From Chitinophaga eiseniae (GTDB lineage Bacteria > Bacteroidota > Bacteroidia > Chitinophagales > Chitinophagaceae), in the NCBI RefSeq assembly GCF_012641265.1, contig NZ_JABAHZ010000001.1, forward strand, positions 248,001 to 312,000: DNA of 64,000 nt, in the 5' to 3' direction. The notes under the pieces are model-generated. The model did not search any database. It worked only from the letters and a program-made list of their open reading frames with translations, and was not told where the DNA came from. The position numbers and the translations under genes were made by a program. Of this stretch, positions 52,131 to 61,577 are shown one piece after another; the stretch's first letter is position 1; the number at the start of each line of letters is the position of its first letter.

Positions 52131-52813
52131 GAAATGAATTGTTGGCCGACAGTGTATATAAATGCTTTGGTAGCTGGGAAATATTAACAGATTGTTTTGT
52201 GCGTTGTTATACCGGGGAGGTAATAGGTATTTTAGGGAGAAATGGTTGTGGCAAGTCTACTTTCCTGAAAATCATTTTTGGCGCCATGGCTGCTGAACAT
52301 AAGTATGTCAGCATAAATGGCAAAAAGTATGATGCGCCGTATAAAACAAAAGGGCTGATGGCTTATTTGCCGCAGCATGATTTTTTACCGGGTAATCTGA
52401 CAGTGGAAGAGGTAATCCGTTTGTATGCAGATAGCAAGGAAGAGCGGGAGCGCCTTTTACAACATGCCTGGGTCATTTCTTATCTCCGTCATAAAGTGGA
52501 TGCCTTATCCGGAGGGGAATGCCGCTACCTGGAGATATTGTTGCTGGTCAATTCTCCCGTTCAATTCATATTACTGGACGAACCGTTTAATGGATTGGAT
52601 CCGCTGATGAAAGAAAAGGTGGTAGCGTTGATCCAGGCTGCCCGTGCCAGTAAAGGGTTTATTATCACTGATCACGATTATCGTAATATTATTGCCACCA
52701 GCGATCGTATTATTTTAGTCACCAATGGCGTGTTTAAAAATATCAGCGATTTGGAAGAGCTGGAACACTGGCAGTATTTGCCACCGGGGCACGCAAAGGA
52801 GCTAAGGAGCTAA
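52124..52813 (+). CDS. Orphan ABC-type ATPase
   Basis: 229 residues from the ATG at 52124. Walker A GRNGCGKST (about 37-45), signature LSGGECRYLEILLL, Walker B FILLDEPFNGLD and H-loop ITDHDY are intact. The signature region is unusual (CRYLEI replaces QRxxIA), and Walker A follows a short N-terminal region without the usual regulatory domain. No full permease is adjacent; only the 102-residue membrane protein. The last eight residues (GHAKELRS) and the stop are encoded by repeat element 3. Confidence 0.85.
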   Translation: MVRNELLADSVYKCFGSWEILTDCFVRCYTGEVIGILGRNGCGKSTFLKIIFGAMAAEHKYVSINGKKYDAPYKTKGLMAYLPQHDFLPGNLTVEEVIRLYADSKEERERLLQHAWVISYLRHKVDALSGGECRYLEILLLVNSPVQFILLDEPFNGLDPLMKEKVVALIQAARASKGFIITDHDYRNIIATSDRIILVTNGVFKNISDLEELEHWQYLPPGHAKELRS

Positions 52814-52900
52814 GCAGCAAAGAATATAAAGAGAGAATAAGTCTGTCCTTATTTCCCTTATTTTCTTTGCTGCTTAGCTCCTTAGCTCCTTTGCGTGCCC
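52787..52900. repeat. Hairpin repeat element 3: 38-bp perfect inverted repeat
   Basis: Arms 52787-52824 and 52863-52900 are exact complements over 38 bp with a 38-nt loop. Each arm has GGAGCTAAGGAGCTAA, so each arm supplies an in-frame stop: TAA for the ABC gene on plus and TAA for the S24 regulator gene on minus. As a transcribed stem it should also terminate both. Confidence 0.9.
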
Positions 52901-53643
52901 TTTGTCTCAGGCAGTTGTTTACTGATATATCCTATGAACGTCCATATTTCAAAGACTTCGTCGATATGCACAGTAGTAGTATCGTAGGCACTGTTGAGCG
53001 AATGAAGCGACAGCGTCCTGTTTTGCTTAATGTGATTACCCACTACTTTGAAAACGATTTCTTCCTCTCCACCTTTCAATATCAGTACGCAGGCGGTATT
53101 ATTTTTCAGGTGTGACCAGTCTTCCAGGTATTGGGCAATAATATGGCTGCCATCGGGGATGGGCTCCATAGAGTCGCCGCTGATGGGAAACATGCGGATG
53201 GTTTTGCCCCTGGGTAGTTCCGGTAGCGTGAATTTAGGCAGTGCCGCGATAAATGCCGGGTCGCTAAAGCCGCTGCGGTAGCCAGCTCTGGCTTTTGCGG
53301 GCACATACTCCATATTTTCTTCGTTATGGTCATCCACGGTAATAGGCAAAATGCGTATATGCCTGCCCGTGAGATCTATCTTTTTGCCAGCTTCCAGCTC
53401 TTCCAGCTGGGCCTCCGGGAGCAGCGACAGGTCTGTTTTTATGAGCAGGTCCATGTCTACCTGGAAGAATCCTGCAATCAATACCAGGTCTTCCATCCGT
53501 GGGTTGCGCGTTTTACCGCTTTCCTGTGCGGTGATTTTATTCCTGTTGAGTCCCAGTAAACCGGAGAGATGTTGTTGTGAGATTTTCTTTCGTGTCCGTA
53601 ATAGTTTTAGATTAGCGGCCCAGAAAAGGGGCTGTTTGTCCAT
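52882..53643 (-). CDS. LexA-like XRE/S24 transcriptional regulator
   Basis: 253 residues. N-terminal XRE helix-turn-helix (KKISQQHLSGLLGLNRNKITAQESGKTRNPRMEDLVLIAGFF), then a linker with a cleavable Ala-Gly bond candidate (ARAGY, Ala120-Gly121) and an S24 peptidase domain: Ser158 in PISGDSMEP and Lys199 in VFKVVGN. It probably self-cleaves like LexA or phage CI when stress activates it. Its target genes are not clear; no phage gene is nearby. The C-terminal GTQRS and stop come from repeat element 3. Confidence 0.85.
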   Translation of the reverse strand: MDKQPLFWAANLKLLRTRKKISQQHLSGLLGLNRNKITAQESGKTRNPRMEDLVLIAGFFQVDMDLLIKTDLSLLPEAQLEELEAGKKIDLTGRHIRILPITVDDHNEENMEYVPAKARAGYRSGFSDPAFIAALPKFTLPELPRGKTIRMFPISGDSMEPIPDGSHIIAQYLEDWSHLKNNTACVLILKGGEEEIVFKVVGNHIKQNRTLSLHSLNSAYDTTTVHIDEVFEIWTFIGYISKQLPETKGTQRS

Positions 53644-53701
53644 GTATTATATATTTATAATAAATTATATTTATAATTAATAAGGACAAATGTAGGGCTT
53701 T

Positions 53702-54838
53702 TTACGGATTCTGCGGTTGTAAAAGGCTGCTGAGTTGTTGTTTGATAGATTCGCCATGCAGGTCTTTATTAAAGATCATACCGGTAGAATCGATGAGATA
53801 GTTTTGTGGAAGGGCTTTCACGCTGTAGGTTTTAGCGGCATCGTTTTTATCTCTCGCAGGGTCGGAGAGGTTCGTCCAGGTGAGGCTGTCCTGCCGGATG
53901 GCTTCCAGCATATATTTCCGGTCAACCGGCGGATCGAGGGCGATGCTGATCACCGTAAAGTTTTTGTCTTTGAAGGCATTGTAGGCATCCCGGATATATT
54001 GGTGTTCGCGGCGGCAGGGTTCGCACCAGGAGGCCCAGAAGTCGAGCAGCACTACTTTTCCTTTAAAGTCGGAGAGGTGTACCGGCTTCCCGTTGATATC
54101 GGGTACCATAAAATCCGGCGCATCGGAGCCGATGGTAAGGTTCCTGGCTCGTTGTATCTCCTCTCCAAAGTCTTTACCGGCGGGGGTACTGCGTATTCTT
54201 TCCGACAGTTTTTTGAAGATGGGTTCTATTTCATCGGGGTTGATTTGTATGCCGGCAAGTTCTATCAGGGCTACGAGGCTATAGTAAGAATCGGGGTTTT
54301 CGGCGATGTATTTATGTTGCAGCAATTTTTTGGCTTCGTTGGCCACCTGGTATTCCTGGGTGATTTTAGCCTGTTCGGCAGGCGTGGCGCCGCTACGGTT
54401 ATATTTTTTTGTAAGTCGCTCCATGGGTTTGCGGACGGCTTTGAAGTAGCTGTTATAATTTTTTAGTTCCAGTACAATGGGGGAACTGATGCGTGCACCG
54501 TTGATGCTATCGGTGGCCGTTACCCTGGTATCGCCCCGGTCGAGCACAAATATTTTCAGGTCGGCGTTGGGGGGAAGTTGGTTGGCATCCATACATCCGT
54601 TGTGATGATCTACCACCAGCATGGCATGTACAGGTCCGTCTATCGTTCCTTCAAAATGAAATGCTCCATTAACGGCTTCCGTAGAATCCACCACTAATTT
54701 TTCATTGATTATTTTATGCAGGTATACTTTGGCGGGTCCATTCTGGCGGGTAAACTTTCCGTTTAGTACGTAGGTTACAGGCTGGGCGGTCATAAAAATG
54801 GGCCAGCTCAATAAGGCGCAAATTGTTATTTTTTTCAT
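53702..54838 (-). CDS. TlpA/ResA-type thioredoxin with N-terminal DUF4369 domain
   Basis: 378 residues from the ATG at 54838. The signal peptide ends near MTAQPV. Residues 20-125 are a beta-sandwich of DUF4369 type (YVLNGKFTRQNGPAKVYLHKII, STEAVNGAFHFEGTI), the middle is helical, and the C-terminal half is a thioredoxin fold with the active site WASWCEPCRREH near residue 269. It is periplasmic and probably reduces disulfides or acts in cytochrome or redox maintenance. No gene for a partner is adjacent. Confidence 0.88.
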   Translation of the reverse strand: MKKITICALLSWPIFMTAQPVTYVLNGKFTRQNGPAKVYLHKIINEKLVVDSTEAVNGAFHFEGTIDGPVHAMLVVDHHNGCMDANQLPPNADLKIFVLDRGDTRVTATDSINGARISSPIVLELKNYNSYFKAVRKPMERLTKKYNRSGATPAEQAKITQEYQVANEAKKLLQHKYIAENPDSYYSLVALIELAGIQINPDEIEPIFKKLSERIRSTPAGKDFGEEIQRARNLTIGSDAPDFMVPDINGKPVHLSDFKGKVVLLDFWASWCEPCRREHQYIRDAYNAFKDKNFTVISIALDPPVDRKYMLEAIRQDSLTWTNLSDPARDKNDAAKTYSVKALPQNYLIDSTGMIFNKDLHGESIKQQLSSLLQPQNP

Positions 54839-54926
54839 AAGATACTTATCTGCATCCGAAACTATTAACAAAATTTGCTCAATTCGTGTTCGAATCTATT
54901 TGTTAATCAGGAATAACAAAAAAAGT

Positions 54927-55229
54927 ATGGCCAATCATAGTAAATCGCCTCATATACTCAATACCTCTACCAATCTCCTGGGATTTTGCCTGATTGTGCT
55001 GACTTCCATCAAGGTGGCCCGGCTGAATAATGCCACTATTATTGACGATTGTACCGGGATTGCGGCCATATTGCTGATGGCGAGTTGTTTGCTATCCTTC
55101 TTATCGATGAAAACGCGCCGGGAGAAACGTGGAGAACGACTGGAGCAAATAGCTGATTATACGTTCCTCGTGGCACTGATATGTGTGAGTATTACAATTG
55201 TTTTTGTATCTTTTAATATCCTGAGCTAA
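54927..55229 (+). CDS. Small hypothetical membrane protein
   Basis: 100 residues from the ATG at 54927; a longer open frame starts within the divergent gene's coding region. Three hydrophobic segments (LLGFCLIVLTSIKVA, IAAILLMASCLLSF, YTFLVALICVSITIVFV) and a basic loop (KTRREKRGERLEQ). No family recognised. It lies 67 bp before the PAS-LuxR regulator and may be cotranscribed with it. Confidence 0.6.
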   Translation: MANHSKSPHILNTSTNLLGFCLIVLTSIKVARLNNATIIDDCTGIAAILLMASCLLSFLSMKTRREKRGERLEQIADYTFLVALICVSITIVFVSFNILS

Positions 55230-55296
55230 AAAAGCTGGCTATTGGTTGTACCCGTTAACAACGATAGGTAACGGTTTTCCTGTTAGTAAATTTGAA

Positions 55297-56055
55297 ATGC
55301 CTATGTATGAAGCAGCCAGAAAAATATGGAAGGTAGTCGCGGAAAACGTGGCGCCACCGCTGTCGATACCCGAATTGGATATACAAAAAAAGATACTTCC
55401 CTTTTTCCAGGTAGGAGACTGTTATTACTTTATTTTTAATGCCACCAGGGGAGAGTTTGATTATGTACATCCCGGTATTGCTGACATATTGGGCTATAAG
55501 GCAGAGGAATGTACCGTGGCCAAAATAATGAGTTATATACATCCCGAAGATATTGGCCGGTTCCTGGATTTTGAACAGCAGGCGGTAGCTTTTTTTGAAT
55601 GGTTGCCTATTGATAAAATACTGAAATATAAAGTGCGCTACGATCTGCGCGTGCGCAAGGCCGACGGGCAGTACCTGCGGATGCTGCACCAAACCACGCC
55701 GCTGCAGCATGGCGAAGATGGCGCCATATTGCGTACTTTCGGGGTACATATCGATATTACCCACCTGAAATCATCCGGGCCGCCGGTCTTATCTTTTGTG
55801 GGAATGGATGGAGAGCCGTCTTATTTAAATATAGATATTAAGAAAGGGTTTAGCCCCTCGCATGAAGTGCTGACCCGGCGGGAAAAACAGGTGTTGGAGT
55901 TGTTGCTGCTGGGCATGCCGAGCCGGAAAATTGCGGAAGAGTTAAATATCAGCCGTCAAACGGTGGACAAGCACCGCAAGAACATGCTGCAAAAAACAGG
56001 TATCCGTTCTTCCGCCGAAATGGTGGTAAAAGCCCTGAAGGAAGGTTGGGTATAG
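55297..56055 (+). CDS. PAS-LuxR one-component transcriptional regulator
   Basis: 252 residues from the ATG at 55297 (also possible at 55303). PAS domain at about 40-160 (YYFIFNATRGEFDYVHPGIADILGYKAEECTVAKIMSYIHPEDIGRF and LRVRKADGQYLRMLHQTTPL...VHIDITHLK). The C-terminal LuxR HTH is strong: EVLTRREKQVLELLLLGMPSRKIAEELNISRQTVDKHRKNML. It differs from the 34526 PAS-LuxR by a longer PAS-PAC. No histidine kinase nearby. Confidence 0.85.
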   Translation: MPMYEAARKIWKVVAENVAPPLSIPELDIQKKILPFFQVGDCYYFIFNATRGEFDYVHPGIADILGYKAEECTVAKIMSYIHPEDIGRFLDFEQQAVAFFEWLPIDKILKYKVRYDLRVRKADGQYLRMLHQTTPLQHGEDGAILRTFGVHIDITHLKSSGPPVLSFVGMDGEPSYLNIDIKKGFSPSHEVLTRREKQVLELLLLGMPSRKIAEELNISRQTVDKHRKNMLQKTGIRSSAEMVVKALKEGWV

Positions 56056-56245
56056 GCTGCTGAGCTTAATAAAGCGTATTTTTAACACTTAAACAGGGCA
56101 GGGGACGTTGTTGTTTTTATTGTTCCTTTTATTTATTATTGCTCCCGGAAGGGCGCCAACCAAAATATAGCCCTTACCAGGCAACCAAATCAATACAGCG
56201 TTTTCTTTTTTTTTGTCCATTTAGCAAAAACGTTTTAGCGCAACC

Positions 56246-56860
56246 ATGAGCATGGGTGAAATCAGTGAATGGCAGATGCAGATAGCACGTTATGATGATG
56301 AGCAGGCTTTTTCGAGGCTGTTTCGTCACCAGTACGAGCGGTTGTTGCAGTTTTGTATCCGGTACGTACACGTACGGGAAGTGGCAGAAGAAATTGTGTC
56401 CGATGTGTTTGTAAAGCTCTGGAACCGCCGCAGTGAGCTGGAGAAAGTATCCAATTTACAGGTATATCTTTTCGTGGCGGTGAAAAACCATTCGCTCAAT
56501 TACCTGGAGCAATATTCCCATTTACGTATTGTACCGCTATCAGGATCGGATACAGCGGATTTGTGCAATAGTGTAGACCTGGAGCGGGACCTGGAATGGA
56601 AGGAAATGCGTTTCAAAATGGACCAGATCGTGGCCGCCCTACCCGCTCAATGCCGGCGTATTTTCCAGCTGATCAAAGAAGATGGCTTTAAATATAAAGA
56701 GGTGGCCGAAATCCTGGGTATTTCTCCGAGAACCGTAGAAACCCAGTTGTTCCGGGCCATGCGCCGCTTGAATGAAGGCCTGGGCGCCCTGGGAAAACCA
56801 AAGAATGTGTTGCCCCCCTTGCTGATATTGCTGGCGCTTTCTTTCCCGGGAATATGCTGA
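56246..56860 (+). CDS. ECF RNA polymerase sigma factor of the FecI/PUL type
   Basis: 204 residues. Sigma-70 region 2 (about 20-90; DEQAFSRLFRHQYERLLQFCIRYV, SDVFVKLWN) and region 4 (about 130-180; CRRIFQLIKEDGFKYKEVAEILGISPRTVETQLFRAMRRL) are intact; region 3 is absent, as for ECF factors. The FecR-type anti-sigma gene is next. Held by FecR until the STN-bearing SusC signals, it would then turn on PUL 3. Confidence 0.93.
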   Translation: MSMGEISEWQMQIARYDDEQAFSRLFRHQYERLLQFCIRYVHVREVAEEIVSDVFVKLWNRRSELEKVSNLQVYLFVAVKNHSLNYLEQYSHLRIVPLSGSDTADLCNSVDLERDLEWKEMRFKMDQIVAALPAQCRRIFQLIKEDGFKYKEVAEILGISPRTVETQLFRAMRRLNEGLGALGKPKNVLPPLLILLALSFPGIC

Positions 56861-57007
56861 CCCATATCAACAGTACCGTTTTGGACCATTGTTTTGTCTT
56901 TTTGCTCCGCTTATTATCATCTCTCCCGAAAAAAATAAAAAAATATTTTCCCGGCCTGTAAGTAATTCCTGCTTCGGTACCTGTCCTTATTCCTGAACAG
57001 ATTCCAT

Positions 57008-58021
57008 ATGATGATAAACGAAGCGCATTTTGTATTACTGGTCACGCGCAAGCTGGCAGGATCTGCCAGCCCGGCAGAGCTGTCGGAGCTGGAACAACTG
57101 CTGGTCCAACATCCGGCATTAAAAGAGCGGTACAACCAACTGTGCCACTATTTTAATGATGCCCGGCACCTGGCGGCGGAAGATACAGAACAGGCCCTGC
57201 AACGTACCTGGGCTAAAATTAAATCGCCTCCCGTGGCGGCGCCGGTAAAAATAAAACACATGACCACCTGGAAATGGGCCGCAGCAGTGGCTGCCGCCGC
57301 CTGTTTGCTTGGGGGAATGCTTTACTTTTTTAATCAGCCGGCAAAGGTAACCGCTCCCGTTGCCCAACAATGGCTGAAACGTAAAAATGGCCAGGCTACC
57401 CGCTCCTTTATCGAGCTGGCAGATGGCAGTAAGATATGGCTGAATGCAGAAAGTATGCTCACCTATCCGCAGCAATTCAACGGCAACAGCCGGGAAATTT
57501 ACCTGGAAGGAGAAGCCTTTTTCGATATCGCCACCAATGCGAAACGGCCGTTTATTGTGCACCTGAAGACCGGTACCATCAAAGTATTGGGTACCTCCTT
57601 CAACATCCGGGCGTACGAAAACGAACCGGTACAAACCGCTGTGGTAACGGGAAAAATTGCCTTCATCCCCCGGTATGAAGATGCCCGGAAAGCCAGCGAT
57701 ACCATCCTGGTAACACCGGATGTAAAGATTACCTACACCGCCAGCAGCGGTACCCTGGTGAAAAATAATACCATCGGCGCCGAAGATAAGGCCTGGACGG
57801 AAGGACGGCTGATCTTCAAAAATGCAACGCTCGAGGAAATAGGCGCGAGCTTGCAACGCAATTTCAACCGGCAGGTCATCTTCGAAAACAATGCACCCAG
57901 GCAGTGCCGCCTTACCGGCTCCTTCCATAATAATTCGCTGGAAGATATTATGTATTACTTAAGCAGATCAAAAGCATTCCATTATCGTATCACTGACTCA
58001 ACGCTTGTTATCGGGGAATAA
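57008..58021 (+). CDS. FecR-family anti-sigma factor
   Basis: 337 residues. Cytoplasmic N-terminal region (1-80), one membrane helix (about 93-110, WKWAAAVAAAACLLGGMLYFF), a periplasmic FecR domain (about 125-225; ATRSFIELADGSKIWLNAESMLTYPQQF and REIYLEGEAFFDIATNAKRPF) and a C-terminal DUF4974-type domain (FKNATLEEIGASLQRNFNRQVIF). It sequesters the sigma factor and receives the signal from the STN domain of SusC. 147 bp separate it from the sigma gene and 54 bp from SusC. Confidence 0.93.
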   Translation: MMINEAHFVLLVTRKLAGSASPAELSELEQLLVQHPALKERYNQLCHYFNDARHLAAEDTEQALQRTWAKIKSPPVAAPVKIKHMTTWKWAAAVAAAACLLGGMLYFFNQPAKVTAPVAQQWLKRKNGQATRSFIELADGSKIWLNAESMLTYPQQFNGNSREIYLEGEAFFDIATNAKRPFIVHLKTGTIKVLGTSFNIRAYENEPVQTAVVTGKIAFIPRYEDARKASDTILVTPDVKITYTASSGTLVKNNTIGAEDKAWTEGRLIFKNATLEEIGASLQRNFNRQVIFENNAPRQCRLTGSFHNNSLEDIMYYLSRSKAFHYRITDSTLVIGE

Positions 58022-58075
58022 CAGGTATCTCTAAGCCAACGTCAAACATTTATTCATTTTAATCACCACTACGTT

Positions 58076-61000
58076 ATGAGAAAGGAACTATACAAGCCTT
58101 CTTTTCGCCAGCCTTTCCTGTCACTGATTGTTTGTTTATCGTTGCTGAGTGTGCTGGACCTGCATGCACAGGTGGCCTATGCGGCAGGCCTGCGGCGGCA
58201 GGTACAGCATCAGCCGGCAAAGGAACGGGAAAGACCGCCAGCGCTCAACTACCTGGTTAGCCTGCAGGTAGAAAATGCCACGCTGGCACAAGTACTGGAA
58301 AAAATAGAAGCACAAACCTCCCTGGTATTTGTATATGCCAACGACGATATCAAAGCAGCGCAAAAAATATCCCTTACCGTAAAGGATAATAAGCTGGATG
58401 ATGTGTTGCAGATGATCCTGCCACCACTGGAAATCCATTATGAATACATCGCCAATAAAATTATCCTCAAAAGAGGTGATGCCAGCACTATCGGCACACA
58501 ACAACAGGAACTGATCATCACCGGCCGGGTAGTGGATAACAAGGGACAAGCCATTCCCGGCGTAAATATCCGCCTGAAAGGGCAAAGCATAGGTACTGTT
58601 ACCAACGCAGAAGGGAGCTATACGCTGAAAGTGCCGGCGGTAGCGGCAAACGGGGTACTGATATTTTCTTCTATCGGGTATACGGCCACTGAAATCGCCA
58701 TCAACGGAAGAACCAGTATCATGGTAACACTCAGCGCCGATTCAAAAGACCTGGGAGAAGTAGTGGTTACCGCCTACGGACAACAGCAGAAAAAGCAGGT
58801 GACCGCCGCCATCAGCACCGTATCTTCCAAAGACATTACCAGCAGGCCTTCTGTGAACATGTTCCAGGCTTTACAAGGACAGGCGCCCAACCTGATCATG
58901 CAGCAGAATACCGCTGAACCGGGAGCGGCTATGACCATGAACATCCGTGGAGTAGGTAGCTTAACCGGTAACGCACCACTGGTAATCATTGATGGTATAC
59001 AAGCCGGCAACAGCGGCTTGCAAAACCTGAACCCTTATGATGTAGAAACCATCTCTGTATTAAAAGATGCCGCATCGGCCGCTATTTATGGTTCCCAGGC
59101 GGCTAACGGTGTCGTATATATTACTACGAAAAAAGGTAAGAAAGATGAGCGCCCTTCCGTACAATATAACGGCATGTACGGCTGGCAAACGCCTACTACA
59201 CTGCCCCGGCAGGTAGAAGCCTGGCAGTATATGACCCTGAAAAATGAAGCGCTGGTGAACTCCGGTAAAACACCGCAGTTTTCACCTTCCGATATCAGGT
59301 ACTGGCACGACCGTGGTTCCGAACCTGGTATGCTTTCCGAAATGATCCGGAAATATACGCCGCAGCAAAATCACAATATCAGCCTGACCGGCGGTGGCAA
59401 AACCAGCAGCTACCTGCTTTCCCTGGGATACCTCGATCAGGGAAACATGCTGCAAAATAAATATGTGCCACAGGACTTCTTCTATAAAAGATATAATGCC
59501 CGTTTAAACGTATCCGTCGACGTCAGTAAATACGTGAAAGTGAGTGGTAACGCGGCGTATACCCGTTCCAATTTCCGTACACAAGTAGCCGATATTGGTA
59601 TGCTGATCCGCGATGCAATGCGCGTACCACGCATTTACCCGGTAAAAGATACCCTGGGTAACTGGGTCGTGCCGGCCCTCACCAGCAACAGCGTATTTGC
59701 GCAGCTGGCCGATATGGGATATAACCTGAAATCGGTCGATAACCTGATGGGAGGACTCGATGTGGTGATCACACCGGTGAATCATTTCAGGATTAACCTG
59801 AATGCCTCCGGTAATTATAACATGGAGAATAATACCAGCCGTACCAACAAATTTAGCTATGCGCCTTATTATACAACGGCCACACCGCCCATGTATAACG
59901 AGTTGCATCAGAACGAATACAAAGACCTGACCACCAACATCTATGCTACAGCGGAGTATGAAAATACCTTTGGTAAGCACTATGTGAAAGGACAGGTAGG
60001 CGCGCGCAGTGATGCTATCAATGAAAGCTATGGCCTGAGAGCAGACCGGTTTGGTACCACCAATCTTGACAACGACTGGTCTATCGGTGGCGGTTATATC
60101 CCTAAACCAGATGGTACCTACGACTACCGGGATATAGGCACGTACAACGATATACGTAATCCGAATTTATATGCGCTGAATTCCTTGTTTGGCCGTTTGA
60201 ACTACGCTTACAACGACAAGTACCTGGCAGAGTTTACCTGGCGGTATGACGGTTCTTCCAAACTGGCGCCGGGTCACCGCTGGCAGTTCTTCCCCGCGTT
60301 TTCACTGGGATGGAGACTGACAGATGAAGCCTTCATGGAAGAAGTGAAAAACCGTATCGGTAACTTTAAGCTGCGTTATTCCTGGGGACAGGTGGGTAAC
60401 TCCAATATTGGTGGCTTCAACTATTTGTCGCGTGTAAGTATCAACAACGCCAACTATTCCTTTAATAACTCTATCGCGCCTGGTAATACCTTTTCTACTT
60501 ACAACGACCTGTTGAAGTGGGAAATTTCCACCATGAGCAACTATGGTGTGGACGCCGATTTCTTCAATGGCCGGTTAACTGCTTCCTTCGATTATTTTGA
60601 TAAGATGACCACGGGTATTTACCTGTTCCAGACCGTACCGGGTACCGCGGGTACATCTGCGCCGCTGGAAAACGTAGGTAAGGTAGATAACAAAGGCTGG
60701 GAGTTTACCATAAACTATCGCGCTACTACAGGAGCTTTTCATCACAACTTCGGGTTTAACCTGGCAGATAACCTGAACAAGGTGATCAAATTTGGACAGG
60801 AATCAGTGCGTGGTTCGGACGTCACCTTTATCATCAAAGAAGGCTACCCGATTGCGTCTTACTATGGTTATAAGTCCAATGGTTTATACCAGAACCTCGA
60901 CGATCTGAAGAACGCGCCTAAAGTACCGTTTGCCTACAACCAGCAGGTGATGCCGGGAGATATCAAATACATAGACCGTAACAAGGATGGCGTGATTGAT

Positions 61001-61558
61001 GAAAACGACCGCTATATCTTTGGGAACCCATTCCCCCGCTATACTTTTGGGTTTACCTATAATGTGAGCTGGAAAAACTTCGACTTTACCATGTTCTGGC
61101 AGGGAGTGGGTAAGCGTTCGCAGTTCCTGCGCGGCGATATCGTAGAGGCCTTTCACAACAATGAAGATCATGCCATGGTGCAGCACCTGGATCGCTGGAC
61201 GCCCACTAATCCCGATGCCAGCTATCCCCGTTTAACCATTGGGTCGGCAGATGCCAACAACTTTGCTTATTCCGATTACTGGTTATTTGACACCAAATAC
61301 CTGCGCCTGAAGAACCTGCAGATCGGTTACAGTCTGCCTGCGTCGCTGATGAGAAGAGCAGGCATGCAGGGTGTTCGGGTATACTTCACCAGCCAGAACC
61401 TGATAACCATTACGCCTAAACGTTTTCGTCAACTGGGAGTGGATCCTGAGTTTTCGCAATTCGATGATAAGTTGAGCATGTCTAATTACAACCCTATTGC
61501 CGGGCGTAATTACCCGAATGCGGCCACGTTTTCTTTTGGTGTAGATGTAAAGTTTTGA
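58076..61558 (+). CDS. SusC-family TonB-dependent transducer with STN domain (PUL 3)
   Basis: 1160 residues. Signal peptide (about 1-35), STN domain (about 60-140; LVSLQVENATLAQVLEKIEAQTSLVFVYANDDI...VKDNKLDDVLQMILPP), CarboxypepD-regulatory-like domain (about 148-230; GRVVDNKGQAIPGVNIRLKGQ), TonB box and plug (LGEVVVTAYGQQQKKQVTAAIS), then a 22-strand-type barrel ending AATFSFGVDVKF. The STN domain meets FecR in the periplasm, so substrate binding outside is reported to the sigma factor. It is the transporter and sensor of PUL 3. Confidence 0.95.
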   Translation: MRKELYKPSFRQPFLSLIVCLSLLSVLDLHAQVAYAAGLRRQVQHQPAKERERPPALNYLVSLQVENATLAQVLEKIEAQTSLVFVYANDDIKAAQKISLTVKDNKLDDVLQMILPPLEIHYEYIANKIILKRGDASTIGTQQQELIITGRVVDNKGQAIPGVNIRLKGQSIGTVTNAEGSYTLKVPAVAANGVLIFSSIGYTATEIAINGRTSIMVTLSADSKDLGEVVVTAYGQQQKKQVTAAISTVSSKDITSRPSVNMFQALQGQAPNLIMQQNTAEPGAAMTMNIRGVGSLTGNAPLVIIDGIQAGNSGLQNLNPYDVETISVLKDAASAAIYGSQAANGVVYITTKKGKKDERPSVQYNGMYGWQTPTTLPRQVEAWQYMTLKNEALVNSGKTPQFSPSDIRYWHDRGSEPGMLSEMIRKYTPQQNHNISLTGGGKTSSYLLSLGYLDQGNMLQNKYVPQDFFYKRYNARLNVSVDVSKYVKVSGNAAYTRSNFRTQVADIGMLIRDAMRVPRIYPVKDTLGNWVVPALTSNSVFAQLADMGYNLKSVDNLMGGLDVVITPVNHFRINLNASGNYNMENNTSRTNKFSYAPYYTTATPPMYNELHQNEYKDLTTNIYATAEYENTFGKHYVKGQVGARSDAINESYGLRADRFGTTNLDNDWSIGGGYIPKPDGTYDYRDIGTYNDIRNPNLYALNSLFGRLNYAYNDKYLAEFTWRYDGSSKLAPGHRWQFFPAFSLGWRLTDEAFMEEVKNRIGNFKLRYSWGQVGNSNIGGFNYLSRVSINNANYSFNNSIAPGNTFSTYNDLLKWEISTMSNYGVDADFFNGRLTASFDYFDKMTTGIYLFQTVPGTAGTSAPLENVGKVDNKGWEFTINYRATTGAFHHNFGFNLADNLNKVIKFGQESVRGSDVTFIIKEGYPIASYYGYKSNGLYQNLDDLKNAPKVPFAYNQQVMPGDIKYIDRNKDGVIDENDRYIFGNPFPRYTFGFTYNVSWKNFDFTMFWQGVGKRSQFLRGDIVEAFHNNEDHAMVQHLDRWTPTNPDASYPRLTIGSADANNFAYSDYWLFDTKYLRLKNLQIGYSLPASLMRRAGMQGVRVYFTSQNLITITPKRFRQLGVDPEFSQFDDKLSMSNYNPIAGRNYPNAATFSFGVDVKF

Positions 61559-61577
61559 TGCCTAAACAATCACATGT

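Noticed and set aside
50550..52900. CRISPR array
   Set aside because: The repeats are palindromic, differ in length and number, and lack regular unique spacers and cas genes.
52882..53643. S24/XRE regulator as a sign of a prophage
   Set aside because: No integrase, terminase, capsid or tail gene is nearby, and LexA-like regulators are common as single chromosomal genes.
53735..54466. 243-codon plus-strand frame inside the TlpA-type gene
   Set aside because: Antisense shadow; the minus frame holds the WCEPC active site.
57119..57928. 269-codon minus-strand frame inside the FecR gene
   Set aside because: Antisense to a strongly supported anti-sigma gene.
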